NCBI RefSeq assembly: GCF_017355955.1
Contig: NZ_JAFFID010000006.1
Coordinates: forward strand, 186,001-250,000
DNA length: 64,000 nt
Direction of reading: 5' to 3'
Origin: Sabulibacter ruber
GTDB lineage: Bacteria > Bacteroidota > Bacteroidia > Cytophagales > Hymenobacteraceae
Shown: positions 8,483-17,453 of the stretch, piece by piece
Layout of the letters: each line of letters starts with the position of its first letter
Numbering within the stretch: the first letter of the stretch is position 1
Notes under the pieces: generated by a model
Told to the model about the DNA's origin: nothing
The model's input: the letters and a program-made list of their open reading frames with translations, nothing else
Databases searched by the model: none
Made by a program: the position numbers and the translations under genes

Positions 8483-8953
8483 CTACAGGAGCCCTTCGTC
8501 AGCGAAGGAGTAGTAGCCTTCCGCCGTGAGAATCAAATGGTCCAGGACCGCGATGTCCAGCAGGGTGCCTCCTTCCTTCACCTTCCGGGTGAGCTGCAGG
8601 TCCGCCGCGCTGGGCTGCAGGTTGCCCGAGGGGTGGTTGTGGCAGAGGATGATCCCACTGGCGCAGGCTTTGAGCGCGGCCACGAAGATCAGTTTGGGGT
8701 CCGCCACCGTGCCGGCGATCCCTCCTGAGGAGAGCTCGTAGATCCCCAGCACCCGGTTGGCCCGGTTCAGCAGCAGCACCTTGAACTGCTCCACGAAGTC
8801 CAGTTTGCCGGGGTCCCAGCTTCGGAGCAGGATCCCGCGGGAGTCTTCGGAGCAGGTGATCCGGGGACGCTCGGAGGCTTTCACCCGGGACCGGTAGGTC
8901 AGCTTCACTTCGGCAACCCGGAAAGCGGCGGAGGTTTTAAGGGACTTTTCCAT
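8483..8953 (-). CDS. RadC-like JAB/MPN domain protein
   Basis: 156 residues with no N-terminal helix-hairpin-helix domain, so shorter than E. coli RadC and typical of the truncated forms seen in mobile or accessory DNA. The JAMM metal site is complete: Glu55 (VEQFKVLLL), His105 and His107 in CHNHPSG, and Asp118 (SAADLQ). Despite the historic name, a DNA repair role is not supported for this family, and the activity is unknown (possibly a metallo-isopeptidase or nuclease-like fold). It is transcribed alone; a broken DinB-like gene and a gene-poor stretch flank it, which suggests a decayed accessory region. Confidence 0.88.
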   Translation of the reverse strand: MEKSLKTSAAFRVAEVKLTYRSRVKASERPRITCSEDSRGILLRSWDPGKLDFVEQFKVLLLNRANRVLGIYELSSGGIAGTVADPKLIFVAALKACASGIILCHNHPSGNLQPSAADLQLTRKVKEGGTLLDIAVLDHLILTAEGYYSFADEGLL

Positions 8954-9560
8954 AATCGTTCTGGCTTAAAGGTTAGAGAATTGATTATGGCGCCCCACCC
9001 GCCGGCGGCAGCGGCCAAAGGGCAAGGTGGAGACGGGAAAAATGCGGAGGGTTCCCGCCGGGATACCCATTTTTCCCGTACGACCTTGGCGTCAAGCGCA
9101 CCCGTGTCCGGGCCGCCGGCTACCTTCGCGGCAGAATCGATGTCTCCGCTTCAGGCCATATTCTCTTACTTAGAACCGCCCTGCCTGGGCTTTCGCAGGG
9201 ACTCCATGGCCCCCGTCCGCTTTCCTGGGCAAAAGGAGCTCGCCTCAGCCTTCCTGGTATTTGCAGCTTCCTTCGTCCTCTCCACAAACCCACGTGGGCC
9301 AAGGATACCTGTCCGCAATCTCCAAGCCGGCCTCTTCCAAGGCATTCACAGAATGCCATGTCAACAAATGAATTTGTGAATATATTAATTTATTAACTTA
9401 TTTAGGCTGTACACCGGATCCAAATGGTCCTACTGAACGGAACCCAGTATCTCAATTCCCCCAGGATAGCGACCTATCGCCCAGGTATTTACCACAGGAG
9501 GGTCCTATTGCCTTCTCCGCCAAAGCCTGCTCCCTGAACCGGGGGGCCGAGCTGAAATCC
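8954..9560. other. Gene-poor stretch
   Basis: About 600 bp between RadC and the haem-locus regulator. Frames on both strands are open for up to about 130 codons but have no recognisable domain and mixed composition. An AT-rich segment (about 9365-9410) is present. It may be decayed coding DNA; I cannot assign it. Confidence 0.4.
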
Positions 9561-10580
9561 TCAACCCTCCGTATTCCCCGGAGCCAAACCAGCCAGGGCT
9601 CCGCGCTTGAGCTGGCTGGGCAATACCCCGAACTTCTTTCTGAAGGCTGCCGTGAAATGGTGCGGGTTTTTATATCCCACCTCGGTGGCGACCTCGCTCA
9701 CTGTGGTGTGCTGCTCCAGCAATAGCCTCCTGGCAGCTTCCATGCGCAGGTCATGGAGGTATCCAAAAACGGTGTTGCCCACCACTTCCCTGAATCCCTT
9801 CTTCAGCTTGAAGTCATTCAGCCCCACCCGGTGGGCCAGCTCAATCAGAGAGCAGGGGTTCTGCAGATTCTGCTCCACCAACTTTTTGGCCAGGTGAATC
9901 TTCTCCACATCATACTCCTTCAGCGAGGTGGCCTGGGCGGGAGAAGCGGGTATTCCGCAGGACGCCAGCTGGAGGAAGAGCAGTTCCAGGATTTTGGCCT
10001 GCAGGAAAATGCGTTTCAAAAGGCCCGTCTGCTCGCACTGGTGGATGCTATCCAGGACCGTCTGCAGGAGCGGCGTGATGGGCAGGTTCCTCTCCAGCGT
10101 CACCAAGGGTTTCTGCGCCGCCTGCTCCAGCATAGACGCCAACAGCGGAAGTTCCTGCAACACCAGTTGCCGCACCGTGAGGTCGGGCAGTTGCAGGGAG
10201 AAAAGCTGCACCGGCCCCCCGATCTCCAGCAGCAGCTCGCAGCTTTGGGTACACAGCAGGTTTGCCTGTGCGTGGTGGCAGGCCACGCACAGGCTCTGAT
10301 CGCTCTTCTCCCGCAGGATGATGCTCCCTTGCCTCACAAACAGGAGCGAACACAGGGTCCCCTCCACCTTCACCACCAGGTGCCGGGGTTTCGCAGGGGT
10401 GAGCTGCACCTGTAGCAGGTGGGATCCCTCGAACCAGGTCTCTTCCAACCTGAGGTGAAGGGAGGGGAGGGAGGCCTCCGTACTCTGTTCGTTGAGCACC
10501 TGCTCTGCCTTGAAATTAGGTGGATAGGACCGGGCCCAGACTACCTGCCGGCCTGCCTCATCGCTGATGCTGATGTTCAT
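9561..10580 (-). CDS. AraC-family transcriptional regulator of the haem locus
   Basis: 339 residues from the ATG at 10580 (MNISISDEAG). The N-terminal half is a sensor-like beta domain. It has an unusual CVACHHAQANLLC segment (Cys/His-rich, about residues 115-135) that could bind a metal or haem (inference). The C-terminal AraC double HTH (about 235-330) shows EYDVEKIHLAKKLVEQNL, then TTVSEVATEVGYKNPHHFTA and FRKKFGVLPSQLK. This resembles PchR-type regulators that control siderophore or haem receptors. It is divergent from the TonB receptor gene across a 262-bp AT-rich region holding a Fur-like box. It probably activates the haem operon on sensing its ligand. Confidence 0.85.
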   Translation of the reverse strand: MNISISDEAGRQVVWARSYPPNFKAEQVLNEQSTEASLPSLHLRLEETWFEGSHLLQVQLTPAKPRHLVVKVEGTLCSLLFVRQGSIILREKSDQSLCVACHHAQANLLCTQSCELLLEIGGPVQLFSLQLPDLTVRQLVLQELPLLASMLEQAAQKPLVTLERNLPITPLLQTVLDSIHQCEQTGLLKRIFLQAKILELLFLQLASCGIPASPAQATSLKEYDVEKIHLAKKLVEQNLQNPCSLIELAHRVGLNDFKLKKGFREVVGNTVFGYLHDLRMEAARRLLLEQHTTVSEVATEVGYKNPHHFTAAFRKKFGVLPSQLKRGALAGLAPGNTEG

Positions 10581-10668
10581 GCGGAAAATCCCTTGAGGGT
10601 TATAAATAATCCGTCCTGCGTTCACTACCCCACCCACGGATGCGCCAAATTTGCAGCATAAAATTTAA

Positions 10669-10683
10669 TTAGATTAATTCTAA
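10669..10683. promoter_or_regulatory. Fur-box-like inverted repeat
   Basis: TTAGATTAATTCTAA has 5-bp inverted arms (TTAGA/TCTAA) in an AT-rich setting between the divergent AraC and TonB-receptor genes. It resembles the iron-box pattern used by Fur-type repressors in Bacteroidota as I remember it. Iron-repressed expression of the haem genes is the inference. Confidence 0.45.
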
Positions 10684-10842
10684 ATAAAAAAACATGTGGT
10701 TCATACAGGTTACTAACCCCACGCTTTCTGCTGGGAACATCCGTGGGCGATGGGGGGCTGCCTCAGGAAAGACACGCCCAGAGCAGCCGGGCAGCATCGG
10801 TCGGGAGTCCTGCTTTCTCAGATATTCCAAGGGGCGCCTGTC

Positions 10843-13119
10843 ATGAGAAACGGATATTTCACGGTGCTTTTCCTGTGCATCTGCACCTCCTTGGTTTGGG
10901 CCCAGACTTCCAGGGGTACGCTCACGGGCACCGTCCTCACGCAGGACGGGAAGCCGGCCGCCTATGCCGTGGTGGTGCTCAAGGGTACCGGGTACGGGTA
11001 CGGTACGCGAGAAGATGGGCACTTCACCCTGGAAGCACCCGCGGGAGATTATACGCTGCAGGTGCAGGGCCTTGGCCTGGGCAGGCTGGAACGTGCGGTG
11101 GAGGTAAAGCCAGGGCAGACAGTGGAGCTGAAGGAAGTCATCCTCCGCGGAAACGGAATCCAGCTGAACGATGTGGTGGTGACCGGGCAGTACGAGCCGC
11201 AGTCGGTGAGAAAATCCGTGCACCAGGTGCGCACCATCGGCAGGGAGCGCATCCTGCAGCGCGGCGCGGTGAACGTGCAGGAAGTGCTCACCAACGAGCT
11301 GGGCATCCGGTTCTCGCAGGATTTGGCGCTGGGCGGTTCCAACATCGAGCTGCAGGGGATGTCAGGCCAGAACGTGAAGGTGCTGCTGGACGGCGTTCCG
11401 CTTATCGGTCGGCAGGGAACCTCCAATGAGATTGACTTGAACCAGCTGGACGTGAACGCCATTGAACGCATCGAGATAGTGGAAGGCCCTATGTCCGTGG
11501 TGTACGGGGCCGATGCGCTGGCGGGCGTGATCAACATCATCACCAGGAAATTCTCAGAGGAGCAGCTCAGTGTGCAGGCGCGGCTGCAGGAGGAAACGGC
11601 AGGGGAGGAATACGGAAGCGGCCAGGGCATCCACAACCAGAGTGTGCGGGTGAGCTGGCAGCGCCAGGGCTGGGCTATCAACGGCGGCGGAACCCGGAAC
11701 CGGTTCGGCGGCTGGCAGGGGCAGGCGGCGGAGCGGGACAAGGAGTGGCACCCCAAAACCCAGTGGCTCGGCAATGTGTCCCTCGGGTACAAGAACAGAA
11801 ACCTGGAAACGTGGTACCGGCTGGATGCCCTGCAGGAGGCCATCACCGATGAAAACCCTTTCCAGGGCAACGAGGCGCTCGACAAGGAATACATGAGCCA
11901 ACGGCTCCTGCACCAGCTGCAAGCCAACTGGCGCGCCACGGATAGATGGTCGTTCACGGGGGCGCTGGGCTATACCACCTTCAGCCGGACGACCCAAACC
12001 ACCACGGTACACAAAGACACGGGCAAACGCACGCTGGCATTGGGGCCCGGCCTGCAGGACGTAACCGGGTTTGACGGCGTCACCGCCCGAGGGATTGCCT
12101 ACTACAAAGCCTCCCCCCAGATCACGGTGCAGGCCGGGACAGAGGTCAACCTGGAGAGCGGCAATGGCGGGCGGCTACAGGCCGGAACCCAGCGCCTCCA
12201 TGATTATGCCGCCTTCGCCACAGCGGAGTATAGCCCAGTGCCCAGCATCAGCCTCCGGCCAGGGGTGCGGGTGGTGCGCAACTCCGGGTACCAGGCCCCG
12301 CCCGTAATCCCGTCCCTGAACACCAGGTTCAGCCTGGGGGAGAACCTGGATCTGCGGCTGGCCTACGGCCGGGGTTTCCGGGCTCCCTCGCTGCGGGAGC
12401 TTTACTTCAGTTTTTTTGACGCTAGCCACTCCCTTCAGGGCAACCCCCACCTGAAGGCCGAGCTTTCCCACAGTTTCAATGGCTCCCTGGCGTGGCAGGC
12501 GGTGAAAAAGCCAACCGTACGCCTTACTTCTGCCTTAGGCGGATTTTACAACACCGTCCGTAACCGCATCGCCAACGGGCTGGATGCCACCGATCCGCAG
12601 GTGACCACTTACGTGAACATTGAGCGCTACAGAACCACGGGCGGTTCCTTCAACAACACCCTGCAATGGCGGAACCTGGAACTCACCATGGGGGCTGCCT
12701 ACATCGGGCGCTACAACCAGCTGCAGGAAGGGCAGACGGAATTGCCCCTCTTCACCTGGTCGCCCGAAGTGAACAGCAACCTAGTCTTCCGCTTCCCCCG
12801 CCTGGGCGCCAGTTTCTGCTTTTTCTACAAGTATACAGGGACGTTGCCCTACTACGAGGTAGCCGTGGTGGGGAACCGGGAAACCATCCGGCTGGCCGAA
12901 ACGGCGGGCTTCCACTGGGCCGATGCCTCCGTGACCAAGAACATTACCCAGTACGTGACGCTGAGCGGCGGCGTGAAGAACCTGTTCAACATGACCCGCA
13001 TTCGCAATACCGCCTTAGGGGCGGGTACGGCCCACGCCGCAGAGGGGGACCGCCCTATCGGGTATGGCCGCTCCTTTTTCGTGGGATTGAACGTGCAATG
13101 GCACAAACCTTCACCTTAA
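10843..13119 (+). CDS. TonB-dependent haem receptor (HmuR-like)
   Basis: 758 residues from the ATG at 10843. The signal peptide ends near VWAQ. A CarboxypepD_reg-like domain (about 25-105) is followed by a plug domain (about 120-235, with ILLDGVPLIGRQGT-type and VVYGADALAGVINIITRK segments) and a 22-strand barrel. The FRAP box (Phe512-Pro515) and the GNPHLKAE box match the FRAP/NPNL signature of haem receptors. It moves haem across the outer membrane using TonB energy. It is first in the operon, followed at once by the HmuY-like lipoprotein and a haem ABC transporter, which fixes the substrate well. Longer starts upstream add a non-signal leader. Confidence 0.92.
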   Translation: MRNGYFTVLFLCICTSLVWAQTSRGTLTGTVLTQDGKPAAYAVVVLKGTGYGYGTREDGHFTLEAPAGDYTLQVQGLGLGRLERAVEVKPGQTVELKEVILRGNGIQLNDVVVTGQYEPQSVRKSVHQVRTIGRERILQRGAVNVQEVLTNELGIRFSQDLALGGSNIELQGMSGQNVKVLLDGVPLIGRQGTSNEIDLNQLDVNAIERIEIVEGPMSVVYGADALAGVINIITRKFSEEQLSVQARLQEETAGEEYGSGQGIHNQSVRVSWQRQGWAINGGGTRNRFGGWQGQAAERDKEWHPKTQWLGNVSLGYKNRNLETWYRLDALQEAITDENPFQGNEALDKEYMSQRLLHQLQANWRATDRWSFTGALGYTTFSRTTQTTTVHKDTGKRTLALGPGLQDVTGFDGVTARGIAYYKASPQITVQAGTEVNLESGNGGRLQAGTQRLHDYAAFATAEYSPVPSISLRPGVRVVRNSGYQAPPVIPSLNTRFSLGENLDLRLAYGRGFRAPSLRELYFSFFDASHSLQGNPHLKAELSHSFNGSLAWQAVKKPTVRLTSALGGFYNTVRNRIANGLDATDPQVTTYVNIERYRTTGGSFNNTLQWRNLELTMGAAYIGRYNQLQEGQTELPLFTWSPEVNSNLVFRFPRLGASFCFFYKYTGTLPYYEVAVVGNRETIRLAETAGFHWADASVTKNITQYVTLSGGVKNLFNMTRIRNTALGAGTAHAAEGDRPIGYGRSFFVGLNVQWHKPSP

Positions 13120-13157
13120 CCTTTCTTTTACCCCATTTTCTAAACCTATACAACTTT

Positions 13158-14537
13158 ATGAAAAACAGATTCCTCCTCCTGGCGCTATTGGCCTTCGTGA
13201 GTGTGTTCAGTGCCTGCGACGACGATGAGCCGCCTTTACCGGACAATGCACTCGCCTTTGAGGCACAGGCCTTGGGTTTTGATGCCGCCCAGAGTTCCAT
13301 GCAGGTGAAACTCAAGCTGTCCCGGCCGGCTGATGTGGCCGTACCCGTCACCGTGCAGCTGACGGGACAGGGCGTGACGTACGGCGCCCATTTCACCACC
13401 AACCCCGCCGCTACGAACGGCCTTGTGGCGTTGACCATTCCGGCGGGCAGCAGCGAGGTTTCCTTCACCGTGGCCAAGGTGGCCGGGGTTCTTCTGGACG
13501 GAACCGAGAAAATCACCTTCGAGGTGCAATCAGCCGCGCAGCCGGTAGTGCTGGGCTCTGCCAATACGCTGACCCTGAGCTTCTCGGAAATCCTTTCGGG
13601 GGGCGCTACGCTGGACATCAACGGCGGCGGCCCCACCTATCCCAACAAAGTGTTCATTGACCTGAGCGCCAACCGGCAAACCGCGGTGGCCCGATCTGCC
13701 TGGGACCTGGGTTTCCACAGCGGCGCCGATTTCAGGGTCACCCTGAATGCCACGGCGGGCGCCCTGGCCTACCGGCTGGACAAAACCGACCTGAGCCAGG
13801 TGGGCACGGCCGATACCGTGGATCTGGTTTCCAGATTGGTGCTGTCCTCCACCGCGCCGAGTACCGAAACCATGGCCTACGTGGATGACCCGGACGGCGA
13901 CCTGACCAAGACCGTCATCGCCGCCATCTCGGCCAACGAGACGGAAAACAAAGTCTACATCGTGAACCGAGGTTCCAGCGGCATCGGTGCCCGCAGGTGG
14001 CAAAAGATCCGGGTGGTGCGCAGCGGAGACGGCTACACCCTGCAATACGCCGATATCACTTCCCCCTCGTTCAAGACGCTGTCCGTCAGCAAAGACCCGC
14101 GCTATAATTTCAAGTATGTGTCCTTTGACAACGGGGCCGTGGAGGTGGAGCCTGCCAAAGACCGTTGGGACATCGCCTGGAGCGGCAGCGTGTACAAAAC
14201 GAATTTCGGGGCGGGCCTGATCCCTTATTACTTCCAGGATTTTGTGGTACAGAACAGCCCGGGCGGTGTGCAGGTGAAGCAGGTGATGGCCAGCGAGGTG
14301 AGCTATGAGGCCTTCAACGAAACCAACCTGAGCAGCCTCACCTTCTCCACCGGCATCGCCACCATCGGGTCCACGTGGCGCGCCACGGGCATGTCCGGGG
14401 CCACCATCCACACGGACCGTTTCTATGTGGTGAAAGACCCGGCAGGTAACATCTATAAGCTCAAATTCACTGCCCTCGCCCAGAACGGCGAGCGCGGCAG
14501 ACCGCAGATCGTGTACGCGCTGCTGAAGAAAGGCTAA
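13158..14537 (+). CDS. HmuY-like haem-binding lipoprotein
   Basis: 459 residues from the ATG at 13158. The lipoprotein signal ends at Cys20 (VFSAC), followed by acidic residues. An N-terminal Calx-beta/Ig-like domain (about 30-140) precedes the HmuY fold (about 150-455). HmuY features include the paired WDLGFHSG and RWDIAWSG segments and the final YKLKFTAL. HmuY of Porphyromonas captures haem at the surface and delivers it to the receptor (family knowledge). It is longer than classic HmuY because of the extra N-terminal domain. It lies 38 bp after the receptor gene. Axial ligands cannot be assigned by eye. Confidence 0.88.
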   Translation: MKNRFLLLALLAFVSVFSACDDDEPPLPDNALAFEAQALGFDAAQSSMQVKLKLSRPADVAVPVTVQLTGQGVTYGAHFTTNPAATNGLVALTIPAGSSEVSFTVAKVAGVLLDGTEKITFEVQSAAQPVVLGSANTLTLSFSEILSGGATLDINGGGPTYPNKVFIDLSANRQTAVARSAWDLGFHSGADFRVTLNATAGALAYRLDKTDLSQVGTADTVDLVSRLVLSSTAPSTETMAYVDDPDGDLTKTVIAAISANETENKVYIVNRGSSGIGARRWQKIRVVRSGDGYTLQYADITSPSFKTLSVSKDPRYNFKYVSFDNGAVEVEPAKDRWDIAWSGSVYKTNFGAGLIPYYFQDFVVQNSPGGVQVKQVMASEVSYEAFNETNLSSLTFSTGIATIGSTWRATGMSGATIHTDRFYVVKDPAGNIYKLKFTALAQNGERGRPQIVYALLKKG

Positions 14538-14601
14538 TTACACTTTCGGCGTGCCTTCCGAAAACCGCCGAAATCAGATACTGAACGCAAAAGATAGAAC
14601 A

Positions 14602-15480
14602 ATGAGACAACTGAGATTTTCATGTTTGTTGGTTGTGTTGGTTGGGGTCATGGCCGCTTGCCGTGACTCCTCCTCCCCAACTACTACCGTGGGGTTGAAA
14701 GACGCCCACCTGCCCGCCACAACCAGGATCGTGTCCTTGAACGGCACCGTGAGCGAGATCCTCGTTGGATTGGGGTTGGAGCAGAACATTGTGGGGGTTG
14801 ACGTGACCAGCACTTACCCCGAGAGCCTGCAGCGGAAAGCCAAGGTGGGCCACAACCGCACCATTTCCCCGGAGGGCGTTCTGGCGTTGCAGCCCACCCT
14901 TGTCATCGGTCTGACCCAGGACGTGAAGCCCGCGCTGGTGGAGCAATTCAGAAGCGCGGGTGCCCGGGTGCTGCTGTTTGACCAGGAGCATTCCGCCGAA
15001 GGCGCCAAGAAATTGATCCGACAGGTAGGCGATAGCCTGCACCGCCAGGCGCAGGCAGACACCCTGGTGCTGAGACTGGAGACGGATTTAGGCAAGGCAC
15101 CCTCTGCCCCGGCCCCAAAGCCGAAGGTGCTTTTCATCTACGCCCGCGGAACGGGCACCATGATGGTGGCCGGGGGAGGCACGCAGGTGGAAAAGGTGGT
15201 AGAACTAGCCGGCGGTCAGAACGCGGTGCAGGGCTTCCGGGACTTCAAGCCACTCACCCCCGAGGCGCTGGTGCAGGCCAACCCGGACGTGATTCTCCTG
15301 TTTGACAGCGGACTGAAGAGCCTGGGTGGTGAAAACGGGTTATGGGCGGTGCAGGGCATGAACCAAACCACCGCCGGTAAAAACAGAAAAGTCATTGCCA
15401 TGGAAGGGGCGCTGCTCACAGGCTTCGGGCCCCGGCTGGGGCAGGCGGTTTCCCAGCTGGCGCAGAACTTACGGAAGTAG
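14602..15480 (+). CDS. hmuT: Haem ABC transporter substrate-binding lipoprotein
   Basis: 292 residues from the ATG at 14602. The lipobox Cys is Cys20 (VMAAC). It has the two-lobe helical-backbone class III binding-protein fold: TRIVSLNGTVSEILVGLGL at the N-lobe, KVGHNRTISPEGVLALQPTLVIG, then VLFIYARGTGTMMVAGGGTQVE and NPDVILLF. HmuT proteins bind haem and hand it to the HmuUV permease. Neighbouring receptor, HmuY and HmuS genes distinguish it from cobalamin or siderophore homologues. It is separated from the permease gene by only 2 bp. Confidence 0.92.
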   Translation: MRQLRFSCLLVVLVGVMAACRDSSSPTTTVGLKDAHLPATTRIVSLNGTVSEILVGLGLEQNIVGVDVTSTYPESLQRKAKVGHNRTISPEGVLALQPTLVIGLTQDVKPALVEQFRSAGARVLLFDQEHSAEGAKKLIRQVGDSLHRQAQADTLVLRLETDLGKAPSAPAPKPKVLFIYARGTGTMMVAGGGTQVEKVVELAGGQNAVQGFRDFKPLTPEALVQANPDVILLFDSGLKSLGGENGLWAVQGMNQTTAGKNRKVIAMEGALLTGFGPRLGQAVSQLAQNLRK

Positions 15481-15482
15481 GC

Positions 15483-16535
15483 GTGCAGATCAATCATAAA
15501 CTGGTGTTGGCGGGGTTGGGGCTACTGTTGGTCGTCGTGGCGGTGGTGTCGGTCTGCACGGGTGCGGTGCCCATCAGCCTGGCGGAGCTCTGGTCCATGG
15601 TGCGGCACAAGTTGGGCTGGAGCCAGGCAATGCGTTTCAATCCGCAGCAGGAGGCCATTCTGTTCACGCTACGTTTGCCCAGGGTTCTGTTGGGCGTGCT
15701 CATTGGCGCCGGGTTGGCGGTTTCCGGGGCGGCCATGCAGGGGCTGTTCAGGAACCCCTTGGCGGAGCCCGGGCTGATCGGAATTTCCTCGGGCGCGTCG
15801 CTGTTTGCCGTGATGATGATTGTGCTGGAGGCGAAGGTGTTCACCCTGCTCACGGGCGTGCTGGGGTATTACGCGTTGTCGGTGGTGGCGTTTGCGGGGG
15901 CCTGTACGGCGGCGTTTTCGGTGTACCACCTGGCCATGCACCAGGGCAAAACGGTGGTGACCACGCTGCTGCTGGTAGGTATTGCCATCAACGCGCTGGC
16001 GGGTGCGTTCAACGGGCTGCTCACCTTCGGCGCCACCGATGAACAGCTGCGCAACATCACCTTCTGGAGCCTGAGCCTGGGCAGCCTGGGCGGGGCTAGC
16101 TGGAAAACGGTGCTGGGCGTGCTGCCCTTCATCCTCATTCCGGTCGCGGTGCTGCCGTTCCTGGCCAAGCCCCTCAACGCTTTCGCTTTGGGCGAGGGGC
16201 AGGCCAGCCACATGGGCACAGACGTGAACAGAACAAAGAAAATCATCATCGTGCTGGCCACTATGGCGGTGGGTACCTCGGTGGCGGTGGCGGGCATCAT
16301 CGGGTTTGTGGGGTTGATCGTGCCCCATATCCTGCGCATGGCCTTCACCGCCGACCATCGGCTGATCATCCCGGCCTCGGCCTTGCTGGGCGCCACCATG
16401 CTCACCTTCTCAGACCTGGTGTCGCGTACGTTGGTGGCCCCCGCCGAGCTGCCTATCGGCGTGATCACGGCCCTAATGGGAACCCCCATTTTCCTCTACA
16501 TCATCCTGAACGAACGTAAAAAGCATTTTAGGTAA
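15483..16535 (+). CDS. hmuU: Haem ABC transporter permease (FecCD family)
   Basis: 350 residues, initiating at GTG (15483), 2 bp after hmuT. No ATG lies near and the GTG precedes the first membrane helix directly. About ten transmembrane helices. FecCD signatures are present: LRLPRVLLGVLIGAGLAVSGAAMQ, then RNPLAEPGLIGISSG, and GFVGLIVPHILR followed by PASALLGA near the ATPase-contacting loop. It forms the inner-membrane channel, as a dimer, for haem passed from HmuT. The last codons precede the ATPase start by 3 bp. Confidence 0.93.
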   Translation: MQINHKLVLAGLGLLLVVVAVVSVCTGAVPISLAELWSMVRHKLGWSQAMRFNPQQEAILFTLRLPRVLLGVLIGAGLAVSGAAMQGLFRNPLAEPGLIGISSGASLFAVMMIVLEAKVFTLLTGVLGYYALSVVAFAGACTAAFSVYHLAMHQGKTVVTTLLLVGIAINALAGAFNGLLTFGATDEQLRNITFWSLSLGSLGGASWKTVLGVLPFILIPVAVLPFLAKPLNAFALGEGQASHMGTDVNRTKKIIIVLATMAVGTSVAVAGIIGFVGLIVPHILRMAFTADHRLIIPASALLGATMLTFSDLVSRTLVAPAELPIGVITALMGTPIFLYIILNERKKHFR

Positions 16536-16538
16536 ATT

Positions 16539-17435
16539 ATGCTGGACATACAGAACGTCTCCTACAGCGCGGGCAAGCGGAAACTGGTCCATGGCCTCTC
16601 CTTTCAGGCGAAAGGGGGGGAGCTGCTGGCCATTCTGGGAGCTAACGGTGCGGGCAAAAGCACGTTGCTCAAGCTGCTCTGCCGGGAACTGGAGCCCAGC
16701 GCGGGCGAGATCTTCTTCGACGGTATAAAGCTGCCGCTGTTTTCGCTCGAGGAATTGGCCAGAAAGCGGGCGGTGCTCACGCAGCACAACACGCTGTCCA
16801 TGTCGTTTCTGGTGAAGGAGTTGGTCCTGATGGGGCGGTACCCTCACTTCAGGAACAAGCCCACCGACCACGATTGGCAGGTGGTGCGCTCCGCCATGCG
16901 GGAAACCGGGATAGCGCACCTGTCAGATCGTGCCTACCCTACGCTCTCGGGCGGGGAGCAGCAGCGGGTGCAGCTGGCGCGGGTGCTAACCCAGATTTAC
17001 GATGTGCCGAACGCCTGCCTCTTTCTGGATGAGCCCACTACCGGGCTGGACCTGTTGTACCAGCAGCAGATCCTCACCCTCGCCCGTGACCTTGCCGACC
17101 GTGGCTACTGCGTCATCAGCATCCTGCATGACCTCAATTTCGCCTCCAGGTATGCCCATAAGATCCTCCTGCTCCAGCACGGCCAGAAGGTGGCCTTTGG
17201 AACGCCCGCACAGGTGTTGACATGTGAGAACATTGAGGAGGCGTTCCGGCTTCAGGTGAAGCTGTTGCCATGCGAAGGCTTCGAATGCCCGCTGGTGATT
17301 CCACTCGGAGGGCACGACCTACAATGGAGAACATCAGCCGATGGGAACTCCCAGCCGAAGAGGGTAGGGCGGGAGGAGGCGGACAATAGGAGAATACAAT
17401 CAACGGGCAACCCCAACGGGTTACCTGGTACTTGA
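16539..17435 (+). CDS. hmuV: Haem ABC transporter ATPase
   Basis: 298 residues. Walker A is GANGAGKS (34-41), the Q loop is near VLTQHN (79-84), the signature is LSGGEQQR (136-143), Walker B is LFLDEPT (161-167), and the switch His is in SILHDLNFA. It powers haem import through HmuU. The last roughly 45 residues after ECPLVIPL are low-complexity and charged, unlike the compact family end, so the native stop region may have drifted. Translation is probably coupled to hmuU (3-bp gap). Confidence 0.93.
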   Translation: MLDIQNVSYSAGKRKLVHGLSFQAKGGELLAILGANGAGKSTLLKLLCRELEPSAGEIFFDGIKLPLFSLEELARKRAVLTQHNTLSMSFLVKELVLMGRYPHFRNKPTDHDWQVVRSAMRETGIAHLSDRAYPTLSGGEQQRVQLARVLTQIYDVPNACLFLDEPTTGLDLLYQQQILTLARDLADRGYCVISILHDLNFASRYAHKILLLQHGQKVAFGTPAQVLTCENIEEAFRLQVKLLPCEGFECPLVIPLGGHDLQWRTSADGNSQPKRVGREEADNRRIQSTGNPNGLPGT

Positions 17436-17453
17436 CAATAAAACTGAAATGAT

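Noticed and set aside
12666-13157. Upstream extension of the HmuY-like reading frame
   Set aside because: It overlaps the TonB receptor gene out of frame; the lipoprotein signal starts at 13158.
13530-14411. Minus-strand 293-codon frame within the HmuY-like gene
   Set aside because: Antisense to a clear lipoprotein of the haem operon; composition is Gly/His/Arg-rich with no domain.
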